Below, piece by piece: positions 49,021-58,202 of a stretch of DNA of 64,000 nucleotides. Origin of the DNA: Ardenticatenaceae bacterium (lineage in GTDB: Bacteria > Chloroflexota > Anaerolineae > Promineifilales > Promineifilaceae); assembly GCA_020634435.1 (NCBI GenBank), contig JACKBS010000004.1:558001-622000 (forward strand), in the 5' to 3' direction. Each line of letters begins with the position of its first letter. Position 1 is the stretch's first letter. The position numbers and the translations under genes were made by a program. A model generated the notes under the pieces. That model made no database searches, was not told the origin of the DNA, and saw only the letters and a program-made list of their open reading frames with translations.

Positions 49021-52000
49021 CTACTCATCCAGCACCCGCCGTACTTTTTGGATAAAGTGGCGAATTGTGAATGGTTTTTCCAGGAAATTGACCCCCTCAT
49101 CCAGCACCCCATGATGCACAATCACATTGTCGGTGTACCCAGACATAAACAGAACTTTGAGGTCCGAACGTATCTCTAGAAGTTTGTTGTGCAACTCACG
49201 GCCGTTCATATCAGGCATAATCACATCTGTTAGCAAAAGATCAATTTTACCAGGGTGAGTATCGGCAATTTGCAAACCATGCGTCGAATTATCTGCTTCC
49301 AATACGTTGTAGCCATAGGTTACCAATGTTTCACAGGCCAGTTTGCGCACCATCGGCTCATCTTCAACAACCAGCACCGTTTCTGTTCCATAAACCGTGG
49401 GCATTTCTGAGGTAACAAAATTGTCGAGCTTGGTTGCATCTTTGGGGCGCGGCAGATAAATCTTAAAGGTTGTACCTTCATTTGGTTCACTATATACCCA
49501 AATATTACCCTGATGCTGCTTCACAATGCCAAAAACAGTGGCAAGCCCTAACCCGGTACCTTTCCCACGCGCTTTTGTCGTGAAAAATGGATCAAAGATA
49601 TGTTTTTGTGTTTCATTATCCATACCCAGGCCTGTGTCGCTGATAGACAACATCGTATAGTGACCAGGTTCTGTATCAGGGTGCGTTTTGGCGTAACTTT
49701 CATCCAGATAAACGGTGTCGGTTTCGATAATAAGCTGACCGCCTTGCGGCATCGCATCTCTGGCGTTGATCACCAAATTCATCAAGATTTGTTCAATTTG
49801 AGTGCGATCGGCCGTAATCGGGCAGGGTGTGGGGGCTGGGAAGAGTTGCATATGAACATCTTCGCCAATCAAGCGTTGCAGCATATCCCTAAAGCCGCTA
49901 ACCACATCATTGAGATCAAACACCCCCATCTCTAACATTTGACGGCGGCTGAAGGCCAAAATTTGTTTGGTTAAATCTGCGGCGCGGCTGGCGGCATTTC
50001 CAATTTTCTCGAAATAGCCATGCGCTTTGCTATCAGCAGGTAGTCGCATTAGGCCAAGTTCGGTGTACCCAATCATCGGTACAAGCAAATTGTTGAAATC
50101 ATGCGCAATACCGCCGGCCAAACGCCCCAGGCTTTCCAGTTTTTGTGCCTGGCGTAACTGTTCTTCAAGTTTTGCCTGGGATTGCTCCGCCAATTTCGCC
50201 TCTGTCAGGTCGATAATAACGCCTACCGTGCGGATGGGTTGTCTATTTTTCCCTTCTCCGGCAAAAAAAGTACGGCCGCGTGCGGATTGCCAATGAACAG
50301 ACCCGTCAGGATGAACAACTCTCTGCTCTACCGCATAGGAACCATTACCAGACGGAGAATGTGCTTGTTCTACAGCTAACGAAATACGTTCCCGATCTTC
50401 TGGATGCAGCCTCTCAAAAATAAGCTCCATCGTGATTTCAACTTCAGGTTCGATAGCCCACATCTTCCGCATTTCAGGTGAATAAAAGATAGTATCGGTT
50501 AAATGATCATGTTCAAACGTGCCCAGACCAGCCACCTGAACCGCCTGCCTTAAGCGTTCTTCGCTTTGTTGTAGGGCTGCCTCTGTTCGTTTCCGTTTAG
50601 AGATATCACGGTTTACCGTGACCACACCCGTCCGTTGGCCCTGATCATCGACGACAAAAGAAGAGGAAGCCAGGATGTACAATTCGGTCCCATCTTTATG
50701 TTTGTGGATAGCCTCACCCTGCCATTTGCCTTTTTCAGCCAGGATTTTGCTTGGGGTTTTGGGAGATTCTTCTACCAACCTAACCTGTATGACGTCGGCA
50801 AAATTCCGGCCGATAACTTCTTGCTCCGACCAACCATAAAGCCGTTCAGCAGCCTCATTCAAGCTCTGAATGTTAAATTGAAGATCGGTAGAGATAATTG
50901 CATCAGTAATATTGTTAAGCAATGTTGCCTGGTAAAGTATCTTTTCTGAGGCCTGTTTCTGTTCGGTGATGTTCATCACCGTACCCGTTAATAAGTCAAT
51001 ATGATTGTTGCCATCCAGATGAGCGATACCGAGTGCTAGCAAAACCCGGTTTGTGCCATCGGCTAAAGGAATCCGGTGTTCGATTACAAAAGGAGCACCA
51101 GTTTGCAAGGTATGGGCTAGACGTTCTTCAATAAGCTGATGATCTTCAGGATGAACAAGCGCTAAAAATTCTTCGTAAGTTGGACTGCCTTTGGCTGGAT
51201 CGAGCCCCACCAACCGGAATGTTTCTTCAGACCACCAGAGAAACTTTTGGTTTTTTGGATCAAATGACCAGTGACCAAGTTGAGCGATGCGCTGGGATTC
51301 ACGGTAACGAGCTTGACTTTCACGCAGTTCCTGATTTACCAGCATTGCAGTAAGAGCATCAGCCAGACGCCTACCAATTGCCTGAAACAATTTTTCATCT
51401 GAGGTTGTCCATTCCCGAATATAGGAGCATTGGTGCAGACCAAACAGCCAGGGCTTGCCAACCTTGGGGTACAAGGGCATAGCCAGTATAGATTTGATGT
51501 TGTAGCTTTTCCACGGCTCTTGTTCAGGATCTAAATCCTTTCCTTGGACTAGTTGACTGGGTTGCCCATCCCGGCCGAATTGGCTAATTATTTGCCTTAG
51601 CTGGGGTGCGAGCGGTACGGGTTTATTTAGCTCAAAGGCACCTGGATATTCTGGCGTTGTACGTTCCATCCGTACCTCTAGTGTGGAAACTTCCAAATCA
51701 ACCGGGTACATTAAAAAGGCCCGGTCGCAGTTAAATATGGCAAGCACTTCATCAAGTGTTTCAGTCATGAGGCGCTCTATATCATTTGTTGTCTGGAAGG
51801 TGCGATTAATTCGATCGAGATTTTCAAAAAACCTCAAATTTTCCAAGCGTTCCAGCTCTATTTGCTTCCGTTCTGTAATGTCGAGCAGAGAGGCAACGCG
51901 TATCTGTTTTCCATCAGAGATCAATTCACGGGCAATGACTTCTACTGGGAAAATGGATCCATCTTTTCGCAGAGCGAACGATTCATAGGGCTCATCCCCA

Positions 52001-54105
52001 TTTTGGGCAATTTTTTGCAAAACAAGGTTATGTTCTTCTGGGGGGATAAAATCAAACAATGGTCGCCCAATGACTTCATCTGGCCGGTAACCAAACATCT
52101 TGCTTAGTGGTTCATTGACATCGACAATGATTCCTTTTTGGTGGAAAACAATGCCTTCAGCCGTAACATCAGAGAATCTACGCAATCGTTCCTCCGAATC
52201 ACGGAGCCGCATTTCAGCCTGCTTGCGGTCGGTGATGTCGCGAACGACAGCACAGCTTAGCTCTTGCCCGTTAAACTCAAAATGGTTCAGAATAATCTCT
52301 ACGGGAATAAGTGATCCATCTTTCGTTTGGTGTTGGGTTTCAACAACAGTTTTTTTAAGTTCTTTGCTTATTTCCCAGGCCGGTTCCCATTCACCTTCAC
52401 CAAGGTTTGGGTCAATATCGCCAACGGATAACGTTAACATTTCTTCACGGCTGTAGCCAAGTTGGCGACAGGCGGTTTCATTTACATCAATAAATTTCGC
52501 ACCTTTGTCTATCCAATAGATAGCGTCAGCCAAATTGTCTACCGAGTAGCGTGTTAGATAGAGTGCTTCTTCGGCTTGCTTACGGGCGGTTACGTCTCGA
52601 ACAAAAGCGCAGTTGAGCTCCTGCCCATGAAATTCCAGAATGTTGGTGATGACCTCTACAGGGAAAAGGTTGCCATCTTTGGTGCGATGCTCAGTTTCTA
52701 AAATCTTTTTACCAAGCTTTTTGGTTGTTTTCCAAGTTGTTTCCCATTGTGATTCATTAAAATGCGGATCGACATCGCCAACTGATAATTGCAGCATTTC
52801 TTCGCGAGTGTAACCAAGTTGGCGGCAGGCTGTCTCATTGACATCAACAAATTTTGTCTCTTTGTTTATCCAGTAAACAGCATCGGCTACATTGTCTACG
52901 GAGTAGCGAGTGAGGCGTAGGGCTTCTTCGGTTTGGCGGCGTTCTGTGATATCCTGGACTGTGCCAACCAGTTTGATTGCCTGTCCATTTTCATCTAATT
53001 CAACTTCTCCCAGACCGTGGATCCAGATTTCTTTTTTATCGTTGTGACGAACAGCCAAATACTCAATATCGAAACGATTATGCTCAGTTAGAACATGTTG
53101 CATCATGTGGTGAAGTAATTTTGTGCGATAGTCAGGATGAATGAGGGCCGCCCAGCCAGTGAGGTCTTTTGGGTATGAGTCGTCTATGCCAAATATTTCA
53201 TCCAGGGCCTGGGATATTGTAAATTGACCCGTTTTTACATCGAGTGAGTAAGAGCCAATGCGGGCCACGGATTGGGATTGGCGCAAAAAGAATTCACTAT
53301 CTTGCAGCGCTTTTTCTATGGATTTGCGTTCGGTGATGTCTTGGACGGTTCCAACGATGCGGGCGGGTTTGCCCGTTTCATCAAATTCCAGGCCGCGTTG
53401 GGTATAAATCCAGCGTTCCTGCCCATCGCTATGGCGGAAGATGGGGTATTCCTGTACCTGATACTTTTCCCCGCTGAGGATAAAAGACCTTACCTGTGCT
53501 ATTACTTTTTCTGTGTAGTCAGGATGGACCAAGGCCTGCCAGCCTGTTTCGTTATTAAGGTACTCTTGATCAATCCCAAAAATTTGATGCAATGTTGAGG
53601 AGCCGACCCATTTTTCTGAGATGAGGTCTACCCAAAAGGTTCCTATCTGGGGCAGGGTTTGGGATTTTTTGATGAAAATATTGGTTTCGTAATTGGCATC
53701 ATGGGGTGGAGGGATGAGTGTAGTATTTTGCTTCTTTGTTAGCGCTTCATGTACGGCCGTTTCCAATTCACCACTTCTCTCATAGGTCAGGTAATCCACT
53801 GCACCAGCCTTCATACAGGCAACGGCCGTTGCTTCACCAACTGGATAGGTAAACACAATAACGGGAACCGCGACGGCCCGCGCATTGAGTTCAGCAAGCA
53901 GCGCAACTGCGTTGCCGTGGGGTAGAGCATAGGCCGTAATGATGAGGTCCGGCTGGAAAGCCGGCAGCGCCTGAAAGAATTCAGCCTGCGTTTTTACATT
54001 TAATAATTTGCAGGCAGCTATATCCTGGCAAATTTGGCTTTCCACAAGCTGCACAATTTCTGGATTTTGCTCAAAATGTAAGATTCGGGTAGGAGTGCTC
54101 ATCAC
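49021..54105 (-). CDS. Giant hybrid sensor histidine kinase 2, paralogue of kinase 1 with an extra PAS
   Basis: A 1694-residue soluble kinase with the same plan as the one at 19782: pseudo-receiver (IITAYALPHGNAV in place of a phosphoacceptor Asp), PAS units, GAF, three PAS, HisKA (GGIAHDFNNLL), HATPase (NLVINARDAMPQGG, GTGLGLATVFGIVKQH) and a C-terminal receiver (LLTDVIMPDMNG, FLEKPF). The kinase and receiver parts are nearly identical to kinase 1. The extra 125 residues are one additional PAS/PAC unit: RYSVDNVADAVYWI and RYSVDNLADAIYWI are neighbouring near-copies where kinase 1 has a single RFSVDNVADAVFWI. The PAS region lacks ACGGCCGT. Confidence 0.93.
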   Translation of the reverse strand: MMSTPTRILHFEQNPEIVQLVESQICQDIAACKLLNVKTQAEFFQALPAFQPDLIITAYALPHGNAVALLAELNARAVAVPVIVFTYPVGEATAVACMKAGAVDYLTYERSGELETAVHEALTKKQNTTLIPPPHDANYETNIFIKKSQTLPQIGTFWVDLISEKWVGSSTLHQIFGIDQEYLNNETGWQALVHPDYTEKVIAQVRSFILSGEKYQVQEYPIFRHSDGQERWIYTQRGLEFDETGKPARIVGTVQDITERKSIEKALQDSEFFLRQSQSVARIGSYSLDVKTGQFTISQALDEIFGIDDSYPKDLTGWAALIHPDYRTKLLHHMMQHVLTEHNRFDIEYLAVRHNDKKEIWIHGLGEVELDENGQAIKLVGTVQDITERRQTEEALRLTRYSVDNVADAVYWINKETKFVDVNETACRQLGYTREEMLQLSVGDVDPHFNESQWETTWKTTKKLGKKILETEHRTKDGNLFPVEVITNILEFHGQELNCAFVRDVTARKQAEEALYLTRYSVDNLADAIYWIDKGAKFIDVNETACRQLGYSREEMLTLSVGDIDPNLGEGEWEPAWEISKELKKTVVETQHQTKDGSLIPVEIILNHFEFNGQELSCAVVRDITDRKQAEMRLRDSEERLRRFSDVTAEGIVFHQKGIIVDVNEPLSKMFGYRPDEVIGRPLFDFIPPEEHNLVLQKIAQNGDEPYESFALRKDGSIFPVEVIARELISDGKQIRVASLLDITERKQIELERLENLRFFENLDRINRTFQTTNDIERLMTETLDEVLAIFNCDRAFLMYPVDLEVSTLEVRMERTTPEYPGAFELNKPVPLAPQLRQIISQFGRDGQPSQLVQGKDLDPEQEPWKSYNIKSILAMPLYPKVGKPWLFGLHQCSYIREWTTSDEKLFQAIGRRLADALTAMLVNQELRESQARYRESQRIAQLGHWSFDPKNQKFLWWSEETFRLVGLDPAKGSPTYEEFLALVHPEDHQLIEERLAHTLQTGAPFVIEHRIPLADGTNRVLLALGIAHLDGNNHIDLLTGTVMNITEQKQASEKILYQATLLNNITDAIISTDLQFNIQSLNEAAERLYGWSEQEVIGRNFADVIQVRLVEESPKTPSKILAEKGKWQGEAIHKHKDGTELYILASSSFVVDDQGQRTGVVTVNRDISKRKRTEAALQQSEERLRQAVQVAGLGTFEHDHLTDTIFYSPEMRKMWAIEPEVEITMELIFERLHPEDRERISLAVEQAHSPSGNGSYAVEQRVVHPDGSVHWQSARGRTFFAGEGKNRQPIRTVGVIIDLTEAKLAEQSQAKLEEQLRQAQKLESLGRLAGGIAHDFNNLLVPMIGYTELGLMRLPADSKAHGYFEKIGNAASRAADLTKQILAFSRRQMLEMGVFDLNDVVSGFRDMLQRLIGEDVHMQLFPAPTPCPITADRTQIEQILMNLVINARDAMPQGGQLIIETDTVYLDESYAKTHPDTEPGHYTMLSISDTGLGMDNETQKHIFDPFFTTKARGKGTGLGLATVFGIVKQHQGNIWVYSEPNEGTTFKIYLPRPKDATKLDNFVTSEMPTVYGTETVLVVEDEPMVRKLACETLVTYGYNVLEADNSTHGLQIADTHPGKIDLLLTDVIMPDMNGRELHNKLLEIRSDLKVLFMSGYTDNVIVHHGVLDEGVNFLEKPFTIRHFIQKVRRVLDE

Positions 54106-54355
54106 TTATCTCCTGATTTATATGGTACGGCGCCTGTATTGCGGGATAAGTAACTGATGTGAAAAGATAGCGTGACTTGAATTGCAATCTCGCCACACAA
54201 AATGCAGTTATTTATTTCCAGAAATAGGTAGGTATTTGTGTTAGGGTAAAAACAGGTTCGGCTAAAAAGATGTAGCAAATATCTGTTGTTTTAAGCCCCA
54301 CTTCCCAGTTTAAAGCTAATAAAAACAGTATAAAAATATTTCACTTCTTTTTCAA
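54106..54355 (-). promoter_or_regulatory. Promoter and ~215-nt leader of hybrid kinase 2
   Basis: TTGAAA (54350-54355), exactly 17 nt and TATACT (54327-54332) on the minus strand, the same boxes and spacing as at kinase 1 with an unrelated spacer sequence. The ATG is at 54105 after CAGGAGATAAGTG. Conserved blocks (CTGGGAAGTGGGGCT near 54293-54310, TTATCCCG near 54162) match the kinase 1 leader. Further left to 54652 (about 300 nt) I see no gene. Confidence 0.7.
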
Positions 54356-54652
54356 TGAGAAGCGGACTATCGACCTATGGGAATGGCGTGAAATATTGCG
54401 TTTGTGAGGCCTTGCCGGAACCTTCTTGCCTCTTGTTAGAGTGTACTCTTCTTGAATATGCCTAAGATACCTTTACTTCCTTGATTTTGCCAAGCTGTAT
54501 TTTTGCTGTGGCGAATGTGAATTTTGCACAGGTTCTTTACATTTATTGTTAAAGGGTGGGCTTGATTTCTGATCAGGATTGCCAGTTTAGAGGGAACATG
54601 ACAATTTGTTTTGCGAGGTCTGCTGCTGGGGCAACGGCCGTTTTTCTTAAAC

Positions 54653-55591
54653 TTAATTGCCGCTTCCCTCCCAATTTAGTAGTTGGTATCTGCCGATGAG
54701 GTATGTTTTTTCGTCCGCGTCAGGCGCAAATTGCGGGTCCATCACGCGTCTTTTTAGTGGATTTTGTTTGGTAATGGGTTGGTCAGGATGGGGATACTTT
54801 AGCAAGATAAGCCGAGGACCAATATCATTTTCTTCTTCCGCTTGCCCGGCCGGAATATCTTTGGCCGAGGTAGATTCTGCCGCTTCAAAAATGATGCCAT
54901 CCTCCAAAAAATGGGTGTTTATGATAATGCGCATATGATGCTGATTGACCAAAATATCACCGGGTTTGGCTTGAAACGGCCGTAAAACCACATCAAATTT
55001 GCCGTTCTCTCGCTCAGTTTGGCCCAAGATGCTCTGGCAAACCCAACCAGATCTTAGAAATGGCACTTTGGGAATCTGTTCAAGTTTGCGTTCACCGTAA
55101 CTGATTTCGACCAATCTTTGTAAGGCCTGCTCCACAAAGCCAGAACAATCAATGCCCAGGCCATAGGTTTTTAACCAGGCCCGGTATGCCCGCCTATCTT
55201 CTGACCAGGGAATGATTTTTTGATCAACTGCTTCTTGCAGCAGTTGTTTGATTTCTGCCAAGGTGGCCCGTCCATTGGCCAACAGTCGCTCCTGCCCATT
55301 TTCATCATAGAATTGAGTGCGTAGAAATTGCTTTGTTTTATCGTTGGCATTGTCGCGAGCGGCTTTTACTCTTTGCAAGCGGAGCTGGTGACGCTCTGCA
55401 AGCTTGGCAAACTGCTGCACGTTCTCTATCAATCGGACGCTTTGCATCATGTAGGGGGGATGCACAAAAACTGAGCGGTGAGCATTTGGCGTTTGCGGTG
55501 GCCCATGCAGCTCAATATTTTGGAACTCGGCTAGAAAGTTGCCAATTGCAAGCGTTGTTTGGGTCTCTGAGTAGTAACTTGTTGTTTTCAT
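54653..55591 (-). CDS. NlpC/P60-like cysteine peptidase or amidase
   Basis: About 312 residues from MKTTSYYSETQTTLAIGNFL; a longer frame to 55666 reads through spacer element B and is rejected. YGLGIDCSGFVEQALQRL near 175 carries the candidate nucleophile Cys, and KPGDILVNQHHMRIIINT near 240 the candidate His, the order of NlpC/P60 (CHAP-like) enzymes. The N-terminal 150 residues are helical and Gln/Arg-rich with no signal peptide, so action on cytoplasmic cell-wall fragments or as a toxin are both possible. It has one ACGGCCGT (near 54976). Neighbouring genes look acquired. Confidence 0.6.
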   Translation of the reverse strand: MKTTSYYSETQTTLAIGNFLAEFQNIELHGPPQTPNAHRSVFVHPPYMMQSVRLIENVQQFAKLAERHQLRLQRVKAARDNANDKTKQFLRTQFYDENGQERLLANGRATLAEIKQLLQEAVDQKIIPWSEDRRAYRAWLKTYGLGIDCSGFVEQALQRLVEISYGERKLEQIPKVPFLRSGWVCQSILGQTERENGKFDVVLRPFQAKPGDILVNQHHMRIIINTHFLEDGIIFEAAESTSAKDIPAGQAEEENDIGPRLILLKYPHPDQPITKQNPLKRRVMDPQFAPDADEKTYLIGRYQLLNWEGSGN

Positions 55592-55602
55592 CACTTTTTG
55601 AG

Positions 55603-55666
55603 GAACGGCCGTTTCTCGCCAAGTTAGTGGGGGAAATGTGAGGGTGTGGGAAACGGCCGTTGCCAA
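55603..55666. repeat. Spacer element B with ACGGCCGT at both ends
   Basis: AACGGCCGTTTCTCGCCAAG at 55604-55623 and GGAAACGGCCGTTGCC at 55650-55665; the centre is AGTTAGTGGGGGAAATGTGA-like. It is nearly the same as element C (56441-56501), including CAAGTT and the GT/GA-rich centre. It lies upstream of the NlpC/P60-like gene and next to the attC-like site. Confidence 0.8.
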
Positions 55667-55691
55667 AAAAAGACTGCCCCACTTTCTTTCA

Positions 55692-55784
55692 GATTAACGC
55701 CAGCTTCAGCGGGCGGTCAAGTTTGCATACCAAATAAATCAAATGAGCCCAGCTCTCGCCGCTCCGCGGCAAGCGTTGTTAGGC
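55692..55784 (-). other. Integron attC-like recombination site
   Basis: On the minus strand it begins GCCTAAC (a perfect RYYYAAC R'' box, 55778-55784) and ends GTTAATC (R' box, 55692-55698). Between them GCTT/AAGC and two GCGG/CCGC blocks separated by an unpaired A form a folded stem with an extrahelical base, and a 40-nt variable loop follows. This is the layout of integron attC sites. It starts 8 nt after the stop codon of the YdeI/OmdA-type gene on the same strand, exactly where an attC lies in a gene cassette. R' differs from GTTRRRY at one base. No integrase gene is in the window. Confidence 0.72.
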
Positions 55785-55792
55785 ACCTTCGA

Positions 55793-56377
55793 TTATTGTG
55801 CGCTCATTGCCAACCTGACGATCTCATCAATTCGCTTTTGCCTTGTGTCCTCGCGTTTTGCACTTTGCAACCAGTAGACAAATTGCTTCTTCTTGGAAGG
55901 AGGAAGTGTGTGAAAGGCTTTCATTGCTCCCTTCTTTCGCTGAAGAGCGTCTTCAAGATCGGAAGGGATATTCTCAGCATCCTCCCTTTCGAAAGCGGCT
56001 TGCCACTGACCACATTCTTGAGCTGCTTGAACAGCGGCCAGACCGGCTTGAGTCATGAGCCCGTTTCTTTGAAGCTCCTCGACTCTGCGGATATTGGTCA
56101 ACGACCAGACACTGTTTGGCTTACGGGGGGAGAATCTGAGCAGGTAGGATTGCTCGTCAAGGGTGTTAAGGGTGCTATCAATCCAACCAAAGCAGAGCGC
56201 TTCTTCAACAGCATCAGCTAAAGATAGGCCAGGTAGAGGAGAGTGCTTCTTGCGAATACCAAGCCAGGCCTCGGAAACAGTGGCAGAATGAGAAAGCAAC
56301 CAGGCTCGCCAAGCCCGACGATCAATGAATGTGAGGATGTCTCTATCCATAATCAATTGAAATGACCGTAATTCCAT
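55793..56377 (-). CDS. YdeI/OmdA-family protein, apparent integron gene cassette
   Basis: Up to 194 residues; the ATG at 56350 (MDRDILTFIDRRAWRAWLL) may be the real start as it better fits the family. It has RAWRAWLLSHS, EAWLGIRKKHS, EEALCFGWIDS, FSPRKPNSVWSLTNIRRVEE and, at the end, TRQKRIDEIVRLAMS: the YdeI/OmpD-associated family, tied to bacteriocin or stress tolerance. It lacks ACGGCCGT. It is immediately followed by the attC-like site, so it looks like a gene cassette. A promoter module identical to that of two neighbours lies 20 nt upstream. Confidence 0.85.
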   Translation of the reverse strand: MELRSFQLIMDRDILTFIDRRAWRAWLLSHSATVSEAWLGIRKKHSPLPGLSLADAVEEALCFGWIDSTLNTLDEQSYLLRFSPRKPNSVWSLTNIRRVEELQRNGLMTQAGLAAVQAAQECGQWQAAFEREDAENIPSDLEDALQRKKGAMKAFHTLPPSKKKQFVYWLQSAKREDTRQKRIDEIVRLAMSAQ

Positions 56378-56395
56378 TACATGAATATGAATAGC

Positions 56396-56440
56396 CAGTA
56401 TACAAAATATAGGTGCAACTTCAAATAAAAGGTGAGGGTT
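56396..56440 (-). promoter_or_regulatory. Shared promoter module, copy 1
   Basis: Minus strand: TTGAAG (56419-56424), 16 nt, TATACT (56397-56402). The 45-bp block beginning CAGTATACAAAAT (plus strand) recurs at 57836-57880 and, more diverged, at 59659-59705. Each copy sits just upstream of a minus-strand gene. Here the predicted start is about 13 nt before the longer YdeI/OmdA reading frame. Confidence 0.65.
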
Positions 56441-56501
56441 GGGGAACGGCCGTTTCTCGCCAAGTTGGTGGGGAATGTGGAGGGGAAACGGCCGTTGCCA
56501 A
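56441..56501. repeat. Spacer element C with ACGGCCGT at both ends
   Basis: GGGGAACGGCCGTTTCTCGC at 56441 onward and GGGGAAACGGCCGTTGCC at 56482-56499 with a GT/GA-rich centre. The promoter module copy 1 abuts its left side, and the downstream neighbour is the gap before the gene at 56528. Confidence 0.8.
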
Positions 56502-56527
56502 AACAGTCTGACCCGCCTTTTGATAAT

Positions 56528-57739
56528 TTATATGATACTTTCAGCAGGCTGTAAAATAAGGAATCCATCAACCGTCGCGTTTTGTGCAAGCAAAGCTACT
56601 TCGCTTTCAAACTTAGACGGTGTCACATTATTTTTCTCTAACAATTCGTACTGAGACTTATACCCTTCAAAAACATTACTTCGCGCTACAAGTTTTTGGA
56701 ATGAGGGAATCACCATTTCTCTGTCTTGGTCTAGGTCTAATTCAGTGAGTTTAACAGCCCGATTTCTCCTGTTCAGTATTTTGCCAACAGATGAAAAACC
56801 TTTCGCTATTCCTGCTTTCTCATCTTGAGCATACCAGGGTCGTGTTTGTCCTCTAAGCTCATCAATCCACCCATAACCTTTTTCTTCTTGATAAGCAAAA
56901 TCTAACCACTCTACCAATACAGAGACCGGCACATCTTGAGCAAAATCGCTGAACAAAAAACGCTCAGGACTGTCCCCCAAAAGAAAATTATTTACTATAC
57001 GTCGCGATTGCGTTTCCCAAAATTCGCTAGCCTCGTATAAATCTCGATTGGCCATTTCTAGCATTCCCAATTCAGCCAAACAACGCGCATGAGCCAATGA
57101 GGTTATACAGAAATATTCTTCATAAGCCATAGCGGTTTCTAAAATATCTGTACTCGCAAAAAGCTCTTTGTATTTGAGGCTTATTGGTGCCAAAATATTC
57201 TTGGAGTTAAACAGCATTTCATGACGATGGTCTAGATTTTTGATTGTAACTACATTTAACAAATCGCGAAGTGCTGCTCTTAGTTTGGCACGTTCTTCCA
57301 ACTCCATTAAAGTGCGAAGTGCCCGAACTTCTTGTTGTATCTCATTCAACTTTCCTTCAAGGCTTTTTAGTTTCTCATTTAAGACTGCAAATCCCACCGC
57401 GGTTACAGCTAAATTCAAACCTGATAAAGTCATTGTGTCTGTTGCGATTTGAAGAATTTGCTGCGTGGCTGTTGTCAGCTCACTGGCTTGACCAGAAAGC
57501 CTCTGTAATTGATAGATATTGACTGTGCCCAATGCTCGTGAAATGGGGGCAAGTATCGGTGCGTCTATTGTTTGCTGGGTGACCGGCAAAAGATGACGAA
57601 TAATTTGGCCAGCATATTCTGTTCCGGGTGCTCCACGGATAACCCCACCATACAATTTAAACTGTCCTGTCATCAATCCAGTTTTTACATCCGAGGGAAT
57701 AGCTCTAGTGACAGTTAAATTTAGGAGTGACTCGACCAT
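56528..57739 (-). CDS. Uncharacterised protein with amphipathic region and coiled coil
   Basis: A 403-residue protein starting MVESLLNLTVTRAIPSDVKT. I do not recognise a family. Residues 20-60 are Gly-rich (GGVIRGAPGTEYAGQIIRHL). Residues 85-165 hold a hydrophobic segment (TMTLSGLNLAVTAVGFAVL) followed directly by a coiled coil (LNEKLKSLEGKLNEIQQEVR). The last 230 residues are helical and Glu/Leu-rich. This 'hydrophobic helix then coiled coil' order resembles pore-forming or membrane-associated accessory proteins. It is AT-rich, lacks ACGGCCGT and uses the shared promoter module. A weak AAGG site precedes the ATG. Confidence 0.65.
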   Translation of the reverse strand: MVESLLNLTVTRAIPSDVKTGLMTGQFKLYGGVIRGAPGTEYAGQIIRHLLPVTQQTIDAPILAPISRALGTVNIYQLQRLSGQASELTTATQQILQIATDTMTLSGLNLAVTAVGFAVLNEKLKSLEGKLNEIQQEVRALRTLMELEERAKLRAALRDLLNVVTIKNLDHRHEMLFNSKNILAPISLKYKELFASTDILETAMAYEEYFCITSLAHARCLAELGMLEMANRDLYEASEFWETQSRRIVNNFLLGDSPERFLFSDFAQDVPVSVLVEWLDFAYQEEKGYGWIDELRGQTRPWYAQDEKAGIAKGFSSVGKILNRRNRAVKLTELDLDQDREMVIPSFQKLVARSNVFEGYKSQYELLEKNNVTPSKFESEVALLAQNATVDGFLILQPAESII

Positions 57740-57835
57740 TGTAATTTGCCTTCTCTATGTTTTAAAAAATCGCTGAAAGTATGTGTTTGTAACATGAATG
57801 ATAAACCTTTCATGCTGAATAAAAACGCGCCAAAA

Positions 57836-57885
57836 CAGTATACAAAATCTGGTCGCAACTTCAAACAAAAGATGAGGGTTGGCTG
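57836..57885 (-). promoter_or_regulatory. Shared promoter module, copy 2
   Basis: Minus strand: TTGAAG (57859-57864), 16 nt, TATACT (57837-57842), reading into the gene at 57739 with a leader of about 90 nt. It matches copy 1 in 38 or so of 45 positions (counted by eye). Confidence 0.65.
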
Positions 57886-57925
57886 GTTGGGGTTGAGCAC
57901 CAGCCGTTTCTACTAAACTACCCCC

Positions 57926-58012
57926 ATGAAACCACCCAGGGCTAACGTGGTCTTGCTCATTTTGATTCTGGTGCAGGCGGTCACCGGCTATTTTGGCATG
58001 GTGAACGGCCGT
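57926..58012 (+). pseudogene. Truncated 5' copy of the molybdopterin oxidoreductase gene
   Basis: MKPPRANVVLLILILVQAVT then GYFGMVNGR is a near-copy of the start of the gene at 59751 (MKTPWANAVLLILILVQAVT). Similarity begins well upstream (near 57826) and stops exactly after the ACGGCCGT at 58005-58012; beyond it the frame continues as unrelated residues to a stop at 58126. It is a fragment left by duplication or insertion, not a gene. Confidence 0.82.
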
Positions 58013-58041
58013 TTTTTACCTTCTTTACCTCTTTTGAAAGG

Positions 58042-58082
58042 CAATTCTCGCTGTAATTGTTATCAAAATCCAGCGAGAATTG
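58042..58082. terminator. 12-bp perfect stem downstream of the HEAT-type gene
   Basis: CAATTCTCGCTG (58042-58053) and CAGCGAGAATTG (58071-58082) pair across 17 nt. On the minus strand CCTTTCAAAAG follows, so the U-tract is poor. It is 120 nt after the stop codon at 58203. An ACGGCCGT lies beside it at 58133. Confidence 0.5.
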
Positions 58083-58202
58083 TATGTAATCGTTGGTGTT
58101 TAATCCCGCCAGCCAAATCAGTGTGAGTAGAAAACGGCCGTAATGAAATAATTAGAATCTATATCTATTTTGATAATGTGTTGCTTGGAGAAATTTAAAA
58201 GC

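Noticed and set aside
55592..55666. N-terminal extension of the NlpC/P60-like gene up to 55666
   Set aside because: The extra 25 codons are just the repeat element B read through; the ATG at 55591 is more plausible.
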